Positions 8,259 to 13,690 of a DNA stretch of 22,666 nucleotides are shown here, piece by piece. This stretch comes from Candidatus Parcubacteria bacterium. GTDB taxonomy: Bacteria; Patescibacteriota; Patescibacteriia; Patescibacteriales; UBA12075. Both the position numbers and the translations under genes were made by a program. Location: positions 1 through 22,666 of the forward strand of contig JAGLNE010000024.1 of the NCBI GenBank assembly GCA_023139655.1, read 5' to 3'. A model generated the notes under the pieces. It was not told the origin of the DNA, searched no databases, and saw only the letters and a program-made list of their open reading frames with translations. Numbering within the stretch: position 1 is the first letter of the stretch; every line of letters starts with the position of its first letter.

Positions 8259-9137
8259 GTGTCTTTTCATCTTCTTTTTATACAACTCCAAAGTATTCTT
8301 AAGTGTCGTAGCTACTGTCATGGGGCCAACGCCACCCGGGACCGGTGAAATGTAAGCCGCGCGTTCTTTGCAGCTTTCTGCGTCCACATCACCTTTAACC
8401 GAACCCATGTCGCGGGTAATGCCCACGTCAATAATAATTGCGTCTTCCTTTATCATGCTACCAATTATTAGACCCGGCTGACCAATCACGGGGATAAGAA
8501 CGTCTGCCTCCAGGCAGCGCTCTGCCAAATCATCGGCGCCTGGTTTAACAGCTATTGCGCTAGCGCCCCGGCAGGACAGAGTTTTGGCCAATGATCCGCC
8601 AAAAATTTTACTTTTACTTACAATAGTAACGATCTTATCTTCCAGATCATAATCAATTGACTTAAGCATTTCCAAAATTACCCCAAACACCGGCGGTAAA
8701 ATTAAACTTGAGCTACAAGTATCTTTTACCGGCTTAATATTCACGGGGTGAAAACGGTCCACGTCCTTTTCCGGCTTAACCCGGGCAATTATTTCGTCTG
8801 TATCGTAATCCCCACCCTTAGGCAAAGGCAATTGCACCATTATCGCGTCAATTTCCTGGTCATTATTTAAAAAATCTATCATTTCAAGCAATTTGACCTG
8901 GCCGGAATCTTTATCACACTTATAAACATGAGTGTCTATACCAACCTGTTTGGCAGTGTTTACTTTTTTGTCCACGTAAAGATTTGAGTCAGCATTATCG
9001 CCAACCAAAATAATGGCCAAATTCGGCCGCCTATTTAAACAATTAGTATTGTCTTTATTCAACTCAAGGATCTCTTTAACAATTTCATCCTTAATATCCT
9101 CAGCCAAAGCTTGTCCATCAATTATTTTTGTCTTCAT
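8223..9137 (-). CDS. Divergent FolD-like protein (second copy)
   Basis: A 304-residue FolD homologue that keeps the catalytic Y54 and K58 (YVDKKVN), Q102 (VQLPLP) and the acidic DVD (125-127), but differs elsewhere. DVDGFHP has become DVDRFHP (R128), the NADP triplet GRS is replaced by S174-K175-S176 in IVSKSKIFGG, and the usual TP pair before the central helix is missing (LILPPVFGVIL, 145-155). It also has an extra stretch near residues 25-37 and a basic tail [18 protein letters not shown] whose last 11 residues come from a palindromic repeat. The retained catalytic residues argue for dehydrogenase/cyclohydrolase chemistry, perhaps with altered cofactor preference; loss of one activity is possible. 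It lies downstream of glyA and the 96-residue gene, beyond a hairpin. Confidence 0.88.
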   Translation of the reverse strand: MKTKIIDGQALAEDIKDEIVKEILELNKDNTNCLNRRPNLAIILVGDNADSNLYVDKKVNTAKQVGIDTHVYKCDKDSGQVKLLEMIDFLNNDQEIDAIMVQLPLPKGGDYDTDEIIARVKPEKDVDRFHPVNIKPVKDTCSSSLILPPVFGVILEMLKSIDYDLEDKIVTIVSKSKIFGGSLAKTLSCRGASAIAVKPGADDLAERCLEADVLIPVIGQPGLIIGSMIKEDAIIIDVGITRDMGSVKGDVDAESCKERAAYISPVPGGVGPMTVATTLKNTLELYKKKMKRHKKGTKFRSFGT

Positions 9138-9153
9138 AAAATATAAAATTTTT

Positions 9154-9182
9154 AGGCATCAAGATTTTATTTCTTGATGCCT
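9154..9182. terminator. Hairpin between the 96-aa gene and the second folD
   Basis: AGGCATCAAG and its exact complement (9154-9163, 9173-9182) form a ten-pair stem with a nine-base loop. The T-run TGTTTTTG follows on the plus strand; on the minus strand the hairpin is followed by AAAAATTTT, so it would be a weak terminator or processing site in the glyA-folD2 direction. Confidence 0.55.
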
Positions 9183-9191
9183 TGTTTTTGA

Positions 9192-9482
9192 TTACTTAAT
9201 CAATATCGTTTGTAGCATTTTTTTAGACATTTTATGCCTCTTGCGATCATATTCTGACCTCCTGAATCCTGGTTTTAAACCCTTGAAATAAAAATCAAAT
9301 TTATTATAGGCGTTTATAGCAAATCTTAACGCGTGGCTTATTGGCCAAATCTTAGAAATAATTTCGCCATCATATACTTTTAGCCATTTTACGCATTCGC
9401 GATAATAATCTTCGCATTCGTTTGCAACTTCGCCTTGGGTTAAAACCAAAAAATCAGTTGGAAATTTTAATAAACCATTCAT
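9192..9482 (-). CDS. Small protein of unknown function (96 aa)
   Basis: No family recognised. The sequence is soluble-looking, rich in aromatic residues (FYFKGLKPGF, YYRECVKWLKVYD) and basic at the C-terminus (RRSEYDRKRHKMSKKM). It is a credible gene because it has one of the best ribosome sites in the window, AAAGGAGGGACG, a few bases before its ATG. It also sits 24 bases downstream of glyA in the same orientation and ends just before a hairpin. Two cysteines (residues 23 and 30) are present without a metal-site pattern. Position suggests cotranscription with glyA, but no role in folate metabolism can be inferred from sequence. Confidence 0.7.
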   Translation of the reverse strand: MNGLLKFPTDFLVLTQGEVANECEDYYRECVKWLKVYDGEIISKIWPISHALRFAINAYNKFDFYFKGLKPGFRRSEYDRKRHKMSKKMLQTILIK

Positions 9483-9506
9483 TTTCGTCCCTCCTTTCTT
9501 TTTGTT

Positions 9507-10751
9507 TTAAATACTGGGTATCGGGAAGTCAAGACACATAGCCTTAACCTCGTCTTTGATTATTTTTAATTTATTTTGATCGTCTTTATTTTTTAAAGCA
9601 TTATCAATCCAAATAGCAATTTGCTCCATTTCCGCTTCTTTCATTCCCCTGGTAGTAACGGCCGGCGTGCCAACCCGGATACCGCTGGGGTTATAAGGCG
9701 GGTTGGGGTCGTTCGGAATGGTAGAGCGGGAAATAGAAATCCCTACTCTTTCCAGCACTTGCTCAGCGTCTTTGCCAACAAAACCGTTGCCGTTTAAATC
9801 AACAACAATCAAATGATTGTCTGTACCATTAGAAATTATCCGATAGCCTAAGTTTGATAACTCGTCTGACAAAATCTGACAATTTTTAATAACCTGCTTG
9901 GCGTATATTTTAAACTCAGGTCTTAGCGCTTCACCAAAGGCCACTGCCTTAGCGGCTGTGATATGATCGTGCGGGCCGCCCTGCATGCCAGGGAAAACTG
10001 ACTTATCTATTTTCTTGGCATGTTCTTCTTTGCACATTATCATCGCGCCCCTGGGGCCTCTTAGTGTCTTGTGGGTTGTGGTTGAGACCACATCAAATAT
10101 CGGGGTGGGGTTATCCATCTCGCCCGCGGCAATCAGGCCGGCAGTATGGGCAATGTCGGCAAAAGTGATAGCTCCTACTTTATCCGCTATCTCTTTAAAG
10201 CGCTGCCATTCTATTTCTCTTGAATATGCCGAATAACCGGCAACGATCATCTTGGGCTTTTCTTTTTTGGCAATTCGCTCCACCATCTCCATATCAACCC
10301 GTCCGGTTTCATTGTTTACTTCGTATTGCACAAAATTATAAAGCAGGCCGGAAAAATTAACCGGATGTCCGTGTGAGAGATGGCCGCCATGATCCAACTT
10401 TAATCCCAGGACTTTGTCCCCGGGCTTAAGAAAAGCAAAATAAACCGCCGCGTTTGCCGGTGAGCCGGAAAGGGGTTGGACATTTACATGCTCGGCCTGA
10501 AAAAGTTTCTTAGCCCGCTCAATCGCGATGGTTTCCACATCATCAATCACATGATTACCACCATAATAACGCTTACCCGGATAACCTTCGGAGTACTTAT
10601 TGGTAAGTACTGTCGCCATTGCTTCAAGCACGGCCTTAGACACATAATTCTCACTGGCAATCAATTCCATCTCCTCAGTCTGCCGCTTAACCTCTTTTTC
10701 AATATTTGAAAATATTTCTTTGTCTTGCGCTTTTAAATTACTATAATCCAT
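9507..10751 (-). CDS. glyA: Serine hydroxymethyltransferase
   Basis: PLP enzyme that converts serine and THF to glycine and 5,10-methylene-THF. From the chosen ATG (MDYSNLKAQD) the protein is 414 residues, matching the family; the frame is open 13 codons further upstream, but that extension is not family-like. The PLP lysine is K228 in STTTHKTLRGPRG. Other hallmarks are ELIASENYVS near residue 29, the NKYSEGYPGKRYYGG substrate loop, and DIAHTAGLIAAG. It follows the HD-domain gene by about 70 bases (a minus-strand TATACT lies in that gap) and precedes the 96-residue gene and the second folD. It completes the fhs-folD-glyA one-carbon set. Confidence 0.97.
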   Translation of the reverse strand: MDYSNLKAQDKEIFSNIEKEVKRQTEEMELIASENYVSKAVLEAMATVLTNKYSEGYPGKRYYGGNHVIDDVETIAIERAKKLFQAEHVNVQPLSGSPANAAVYFAFLKPGDKVLGLKLDHGGHLSHGHPVNFSGLLYNFVQYEVNNETGRVDMEMVERIAKKEKPKMIVAGYSAYSREIEWQRFKEIADKVGAITFADIAHTAGLIAAGEMDNPTPIFDVVSTTTHKTLRGPRGAMIMCKEEHAKKIDKSVFPGMQGGPHDHITAAKAVAFGEALRPEFKIYAKQVIKNCQILSDELSNLGYRIISNGTDNHLIVVDLNGNGFVGKDAEQVLERVGISISRSTIPNDPNPPYNPSGIRVGTPAVTTRGMKEAEMEQIAIWIDNALKNKDDQNKLKIIKDEVKAMCLDFPIPSI

Positions 10752-10822
10752 ATTTATTTTATTATTTTCATGAGTATATTTTAAAAACAAAGCAAATGCG
10801 CCTGTTTAATACCCCTAATAAA

Positions 10823-11419
10823 CTATTTACTATCTAACTTTGTATATGTCATTTTTTTTAAATCCTTCCACCAATCAGTAAATTCAGTTTTTTGCATTTC
10901 CGCCATTATTTTCTTTGCTGAATCAGTCTCAATCGCTTTAGCTGTATTGTCTATCCAGTCTTGGCAAGACTTATATCCTTGATCAACATATTCTTTTGCC
11001 TGAAAAGCTTGTTCAAGCCAATCAGCGTCTTTTGCAACCACTCCCTCTTTTGTATTGCGATCTTCAAATTCCCTATAATAACCATACCACTTTTTCTTGA
11101 TTGTTTCGCCTAATAATTCAAGCTGATCATTTAAGGCCTTTTCTTCTGCTTTGCCGTTTGAATAATATCGAGCTGATACTTTGTTTTGATCCGCAATTCG
11201 CGCTTCGGCGTTATCATGCATTACAATTATTGAAACAACTTTTTCAGGATTAATATCTCCTTCCATTACAGACAAAATATACCCAATCTGAGCGGCGCGC
11301 ATTACATGCTCTGCTACAGAATCTGGGTCTTTTACCCCGGCAAGCCACATGCCAGAATGCTTAAGACGCTTTAATTGATTAAGTTCAAAAATAAAATTTA
11401 CAATATTTTTTATATCCAT
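10823..11419 (-). CDS. HD-domain phosphohydrolase (YfbR/HDDC2-like)
   Basis: A 198-residue soluble protein with HD-superfamily metal ligands: H38 in DSVAEHVMRAA, H68-D69 in VMHDNAEAR (66-73) and D131 in AKDADWLEQA. The SVAEH...MHDxxEA...KDADxLEQ series matches the HD_3 group, which includes the 5'-deoxynucleotidase YfbR and human HDDC2. Dephosphorylation of dNMPs is therefore the best guess but is not proven. It is transcribed from a minus-strand promoter that is back-to-back with the tRNA-Glu promoter, and may be cotranscribed with glyA downstream. Confidence 0.85.
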   Translation of the reverse strand: MDIKNIVNFIFELNQLKRLKHSGMWLAGVKDPDSVAEHVMRAAQIGYILSVMEGDINPEKVVSIIVMHDNAEARIADQNKVSARYYSNGKAEEKALNDQLELLGETIKKKWYGYYREFEDRNTKEGVVAKDADWLEQAFQAKEYVDQGYKSCQDWIDNTAKAIETDSAKKIMAEMQKTEFTDWWKDLKKMTYTKLDSK

Positions 11420-11447
11420 AAATATATTTTTAATTATTTACTACTTT

Positions 11448-11476
11448 ATTTTAATCAAAAAACCTTAAAAAGTCAA
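11448..11476 (-). promoter_or_regulatory. Promoter of the HD-domain gene
   Basis: On the minus strand: TTGACT (11471-11476), 17-base spacer, TAAAAT (11448-11453), about 30 bases before the ATG. It is divergent from the tRNA-Glu promoter, and the two -35 boxes lie in inverted copies of AAAAAGTCAAG. Confidence 0.8.
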
Positions 11477-11495
11477 GCTAACTTTAGCCAAAGTC

Positions 11496-11524
11496 TTGAC
11501 TTTTTATTACATCTACATTATAAT
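11496..11524 (+). promoter_or_regulatory. Promoter of tRNA-Glu
   Basis: TTGACT (11496-11501), a 17-base spacer and a perfect TATAAT (11519-11524). Transcription would start near 11531, about 100 bases before the mature tRNA, leaving a long structured leader. Confidence 0.88.
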
Positions 11525-11530
11525 ATTCTT

Positions 11531-11632
11531 AGTCCTTAAAAGGGGACTATTGTTTTTGCTAAAGCTTTTGGCTTGTCCGCCGAAGCTTTACTGCGTCCTT
11601 CCGTAGCTTTATGCGTAGGAGGAGCGTAGAAG
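11531..11632 (+). other. Repeat-rich leader between promoter and tRNA-Glu
   Basis: No reading frame is visible. AAAGCTT (11561-11567) pairs with AAGCTTT (11583-11589) around an inner GGC/GCC stem, and CGTAG occurs three times in direct orientation between about 11602 and 11630. The composition, richer in GC than the flanks, suggests that a short repeat element has entered the tRNA leader. Confidence 0.5.
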
Positions 11633-11704
11633 GGCCCCTTCGTCTAGTGGTTAGGACACCAGGTTTTCATCCTGGTAACAGGGGTTCGATTCCCCTAGGG
11701 GTCA
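11633..11704 (+). tRNA. tRNA-Glu (TTC)
   Basis: Acceptor GGCCCCT pairs with AGGGGTC (one G-U pair); anticodon stem CCAGG/CCTGG encloses TTTTCAT with anticodon TTC; the T arm contains GGTTCGATTCC. Discriminator A, no encoded CCA. A weak hairpin terminator follows. Confidence 0.96.
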
Positions 11705-11713
11705 CACAACTAT

Positions 11714-11740
11714 AAATACCTCCATTTTGGGGGTTATTTT
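11714..11740 (+). terminator. Terminator after tRNA-Glu
   Basis: AAATACCTCC and GGGGGTTATTT form about nine pairs with one mismatch and end in a T-rich stretch, ten bases after the tRNA. The toxin-antitoxin promoter begins immediately afterwards. Confidence 0.6.
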
Positions 11741-11741
11741 A

Positions 11742-11776
11742 TTGACAAAAAATTACATGTACGTTATTATGTACAT
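11742..11776 (+). promoter_or_regulatory. Promoter and operator of the toxin-antitoxin/tsaD transcript
   Basis: TTGACA (11742-11747), 17-base spacer, TATTAT (11765-11770). ACATGTAC (11755-11762) and ATGTACAT (11769-11776) form an inverted repeat that straddles the -10 box. This is the usual place for autorepression by an antitoxin; the assignment of the binding protein is inference. Confidence 0.8.
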
Positions 11777-11797
11777 ATAAATAATTATAATAAAACT

Positions 11798-12064
11798 ATG
11801 AATTTAAAAACAACAATATCAATATCAGAAGCTAGGAAAAAAATATTCAAAATAGCTGACGAAGTTCAGGCGCCAGCTAATTATTATCTTCTTACTGAAA
11901 AAGGCCGGCCCAAAGCCGTAATGATGTCCGCTAATGAATTTGAGTCATGGGCGGAAACTTTGGAAGTAATTAATGATTTCCCGGAATTAAAAAAGGACAT
12001 AAAAAAAGCCCAAGATGAATACAAAAAAGGTGATTTTATAAATTTTGAAGAATTATTAAAGTAA
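11798..12064 (+). CDS. Type II antitoxin, Phd/YefM family
   Basis: An 88-residue protein. The N-terminal TISISEARKKIFKIADEV and LLTEKGRPKAVMMSANEFESW segments are typical of the Phd/YefM DNA-binding fold (residues 1-55). The acidic and lysine-rich C-terminus (ELKKDIKKAQDEYKKGDF) would be the flexible toxin-neutralising part. It precedes a RelE-family toxin gene by 18 bases, in the normal antitoxin-first order. An inverted repeat over the -10 box is a good candidate operator. No Shine-Dalgarno site precedes the ATG, so translation may depend on the AT-rich leader. Confidence 0.9.
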   Translation: MNLKTTISISEARKKIFKIADEVQAPANYYLLTEKGRPKAVMMSANEFESWAETLEVINDFPELKKDIKKAQDEYKKGDFINFEELLK

Positions 12065-12082
12065 CATCTTTAGGCAAACAAT

Positions 12083-12337
12083 ATGAAATTCAAAGTAATT
12101 CTTCCTAAACAAGCGCAGAAAGATCTAAAAAAAATTGAAAAAAAGTATCATTCAAAAATTTTTAACGCTTTAAAGGCTTTATCAACAAACCCGCGTATTG
12201 GTAAAAAATTATCCGGAGCCTACAAAAAGGCCTGGTCATACCGAGTGTGGCCCTATCGGATTATCTATATGCTGAGAAAAAAAGAACTACTTATAATTAT
12301 TATCCGCATAAAACACCGGCAAAGTGCTTATAAATAA
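12083..12337 (+). CDS. Type II toxin, RelE/ParE family (probable mRNA interferase)
   Basis: An 84-residue basic protein with the RelE/YoeB-like fold pattern. It has an N-terminal strand (KFKVILPKQAQKDLKKI), two helices, and a C-terminal sheet WSYRVWPYRIIYML...IIIIRIKHRQSAYK that carries the conserved arginines and the final His-Arg-Tyr set. RelE members cut mRNA in the ribosomal A site, while ParE members target gyrase. The RVWPYRIIY and IKHRQSAY signature favours the RelE side. The antitoxin gene is directly upstream. Unusually, tsaD begins one base after this stop, so toxin and tsaD must share a transcript unless a promoter lies inside the toxin gene. Confidence 0.9.
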   Translation: MKFKVILPKQAQKDLKKIEKKYHSKIFNALKALSTNPRIGKKLSGAYKKAWSYRVWPYRIIYMLRKKELLIIIIRIKHRQSAYK

Positions 12338-12338
12338 T

Positions 12339-13505
12339 ATGACAATATTAGGAATAGAAACAAGTTGTGATGAAACCGCGGCCGCTGTTGCCAGAGGTGT
12401 GGAGACGCGCCATGGCGCGTCTGTGGAAATTTTATCCAACATAATTTCCAGCCAGATTGAAATACATAAAAAATACGGCGGCGTTGTGCCTGAGGTAGCG
12501 GCACGTGAACATGTCTTAAAAATTTTGCCGGTAATAAACGAAGCCCTGGAAGAAGCCGGTGTCGGTCGTAGGGACATGATTAATCATGTCCCTACGATCG
12601 CCCCCGCGATTGACGCGATCGCAGTTGCGACCGGACCGGGCCTGATCACTTCGCTTATGATTGGGGTGGAAACCGCTAAAACCCTGGCCTATGCCTGGAA
12701 TATCCCTATTATTCCGATTAATCATATCGAAGGGCATATATACGCCAATTTCATTGGCGCAAATCCCAAGCACCAAGCACCAAATTCCAAACAAATCTCA
12801 AATTCCAAATTCCAAATTCCAAACATTGAATTTCCGGCTGTGGTTTTAACAGTCTCCGGTGGGCATACATTATTGGCTTTGATGAAGGGACACGGCGACA
12901 TCAAAACCATTGGTCAAACCAGAGATGACGCGGCCGGCGAGGCATTTGATAAAGGCGCTAAGATGCTGGGTCTGGGCTATCCGGGTGGACCGGCAATCGC
13001 TGCCGCGGCAGCGAAATATCAAAATCCCAAGCACCAAATTCTAAATAAATCCCAAGCACCAAATTCTAATGACCAAAATAGAATAATTTTACCCAGACCA
13101 ATGCTAAATTCAAAAAATTTTGATTTTAGTTTTTCTGGCTTAAAAACCGCACTGCTCTACAGTCTTAAAAAAGATAAAGGCTGGAAAAATAAAATTCCCG
13201 AATACTGCTGTGAATACCAGCAGGCGATCATTGATGTATTAATAAGTAAAACTATTAAAGCGGCTAAAAAATATAAAGTGCGTACCATAATGCTAGCCGG
13301 TGGCGTAGCCGCAAACAAAGAACTTAGATCACAAATGCCTGAAACTATTAAAAACAAACTGCCAGATATTCACTTCACTCTCCCTGATCTAAAATATACA
13401 ACTGACAATGCCGCCATGATGGCAGCTGCTGGTTATTTTAAAGCCAGGCACAAAAAATTTACCCCTTGGCAAGATTTAAAAGTTGATTGCAATTTGGAGA
13501 TTTAA
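12339..13505 (+). CDS. tsaD: tRNA N6-adenosine threonylcarbamoyltransferase with in-frame repeat insertions
   Basis: TsaD transfers threonylcarbamoyl to A37 of ANN-decoding tRNAs together with TsaB/TsaE. The ATG gives the family start MTILGIETSCDET; a GTG 15 bases earlier would overlap the toxin gene. Conserved blocks are intact: GVVPEVAAREH (48-58), metal-binding H129/H133 in HIEGH, VSGGHT (172-177), GEAFDKGAKMLGLGYPGGP (200-218), FSFSGLKTA (263-271), GGVAANKELR (321-330) and YTTDNAAMM (353-361). At 388 residues it is about 50 longer than the E. coli type. The extra residues map to four repeat elements at residues about 22-28, 76-86, 141-164 and 227-247, all between conserved blocks. The gene probably remains functional. 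It is cotranscribed with the toxin-antitoxin pair. Confidence 0.96.
   Translation: MTILGIETSCDETAAAVARGVETRHGASVEILSNIISSQIEIHKKYGGVVPEVAAREHVLKILPVINEALEEAGVGRRDMINHVPTIAPAIDAIAVATGPGLITSLMIGVETAKTLAYAWNIPIIPINHIEGHIYANFIGANPKHQAPNSKQISNSKFQIPNIEFPAVVLTVSGGHTLLALMKGHGDIKTIGQTRDDAAGEAFDKGAKMLGLGYPGGPAIAAAAAKYQNPKHQILNKSQAPNSNDQNRIILPRPMLNSKNFDFSFSGLKTALLYSLKKDKGWKNKIPEYCCEYQQAIIDVLISKTIKAAKKYKVRTIMLAGGVAANKELRSQMPETIKNKLPDIHFTLPDLKYTTDNAAMMAAAGYFKARHKKFTPWQDLKVDCNLEI
12403..12422. repeat. 20-bp perfect palindrome in tsaD
   Basis: AGACGCGCCA followed by its exact complement, encoding part of VETRHGASVE in the loop after the first strand of TsaD. It is markedly richer in GC than the surrounding gene. 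Confidence 0.9.
12566..12597. repeat. 32-bp perfect palindrome in tsaD
   Basis: TCGTAGGGACATGATT followed by its exact reverse complement. It encodes residues 76-86 (GRRDMINHVPT), a stretch absent from the usual TsaD sequence between EEAG and IDAIAV. The repeat is in frame and has no stop in the read frame. Confidence 0.95.
12761..12830. repeat. Low-complexity insert 1 in tsaD (AAATTCCAA-type)
   Basis: Tandem CAAGCAC and CAAATTCCAAA-type words encode residues 141-164, starting ANPKHQAPNSKQ, between HIYANFI and the VSGGHT block. Most homologues have only a few residues here. Confidence 0.85.
13017..13080. repeat. Low-complexity insert 2 in tsaD, same family
   Basis: Two copies of a CCCAAGCACCAAATTCTAA unit encode residues 227-247 (YQNPKHQILNK...). 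The unit shares the CCCAAGCACCAA word and the NPKHQ residues with insert 1, read in the same frame. It sits before LPRPML. Confidence 0.87.
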
Positions 13506-13634
13506 ATCAAAATGCAAGAATCAAAAATCAAAATGACAGATCAAAGGTCAAAATAAAATTCAAAATGTAAAAATATAGACATTTTAATTTTTGCATTGTC
13601 ATTTTGCATTTTGAGATTTGATTTTTGATTTATT
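13504..13634. repeat. Imperfect inverted repeat downstream of tsaD
   Basis: ATCAAAAATCAAAATGACA-type words on the left recur as complementary TGTCATTTTGCATTTTGA-type words on the right, partly in permuted order. The centre holds AAAATGT/ACATTTT. It fills most of the 185-base spacer between tsaD and the convergent kinase gene; no reading frame is visible. Confidence 0.65.
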
Positions 13635-13655
13635 GTATAATTATTAAACAAACTA

Positions 13656-13684
13656 AAACAACCTAATTAGTAGGTTGTTTTTAT
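13656..13684. terminator. Bidirectional terminator between tsaD and the kinase gene
   Basis: AAACAACCTA-ATTAG-TAGGTTGTTT forms a ten-pair stem with T-runs on both strands. It serves convergent transcripts: tsaD on plus, the surface protein/kinase operon on minus. Confidence 0.85.
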
Positions 13685-13690
13685 ATTATC

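Noticed and set aside
9483..10822. Glycine or THF riboswitch near glyA
   Set aside because: The spacer upstream of glyA is only about 70 AT-rich bases with no tandem-aptamer or pseudoknot pattern.
12603..12794. Possible pseudogenisation of tsaD by repeat insertion
   Set aside because: All insertions keep the frame, fall between conserved blocks, and every metal- and nucleotide-binding motif is present.
12761..13080. CRISPR array suggested by repeated CAAATTCCAAA and CCCAAGCACC words
   Set aside because: The units are short, directly tandem, without unique spacers of constant length, and lie inside the tsaD reading frame.
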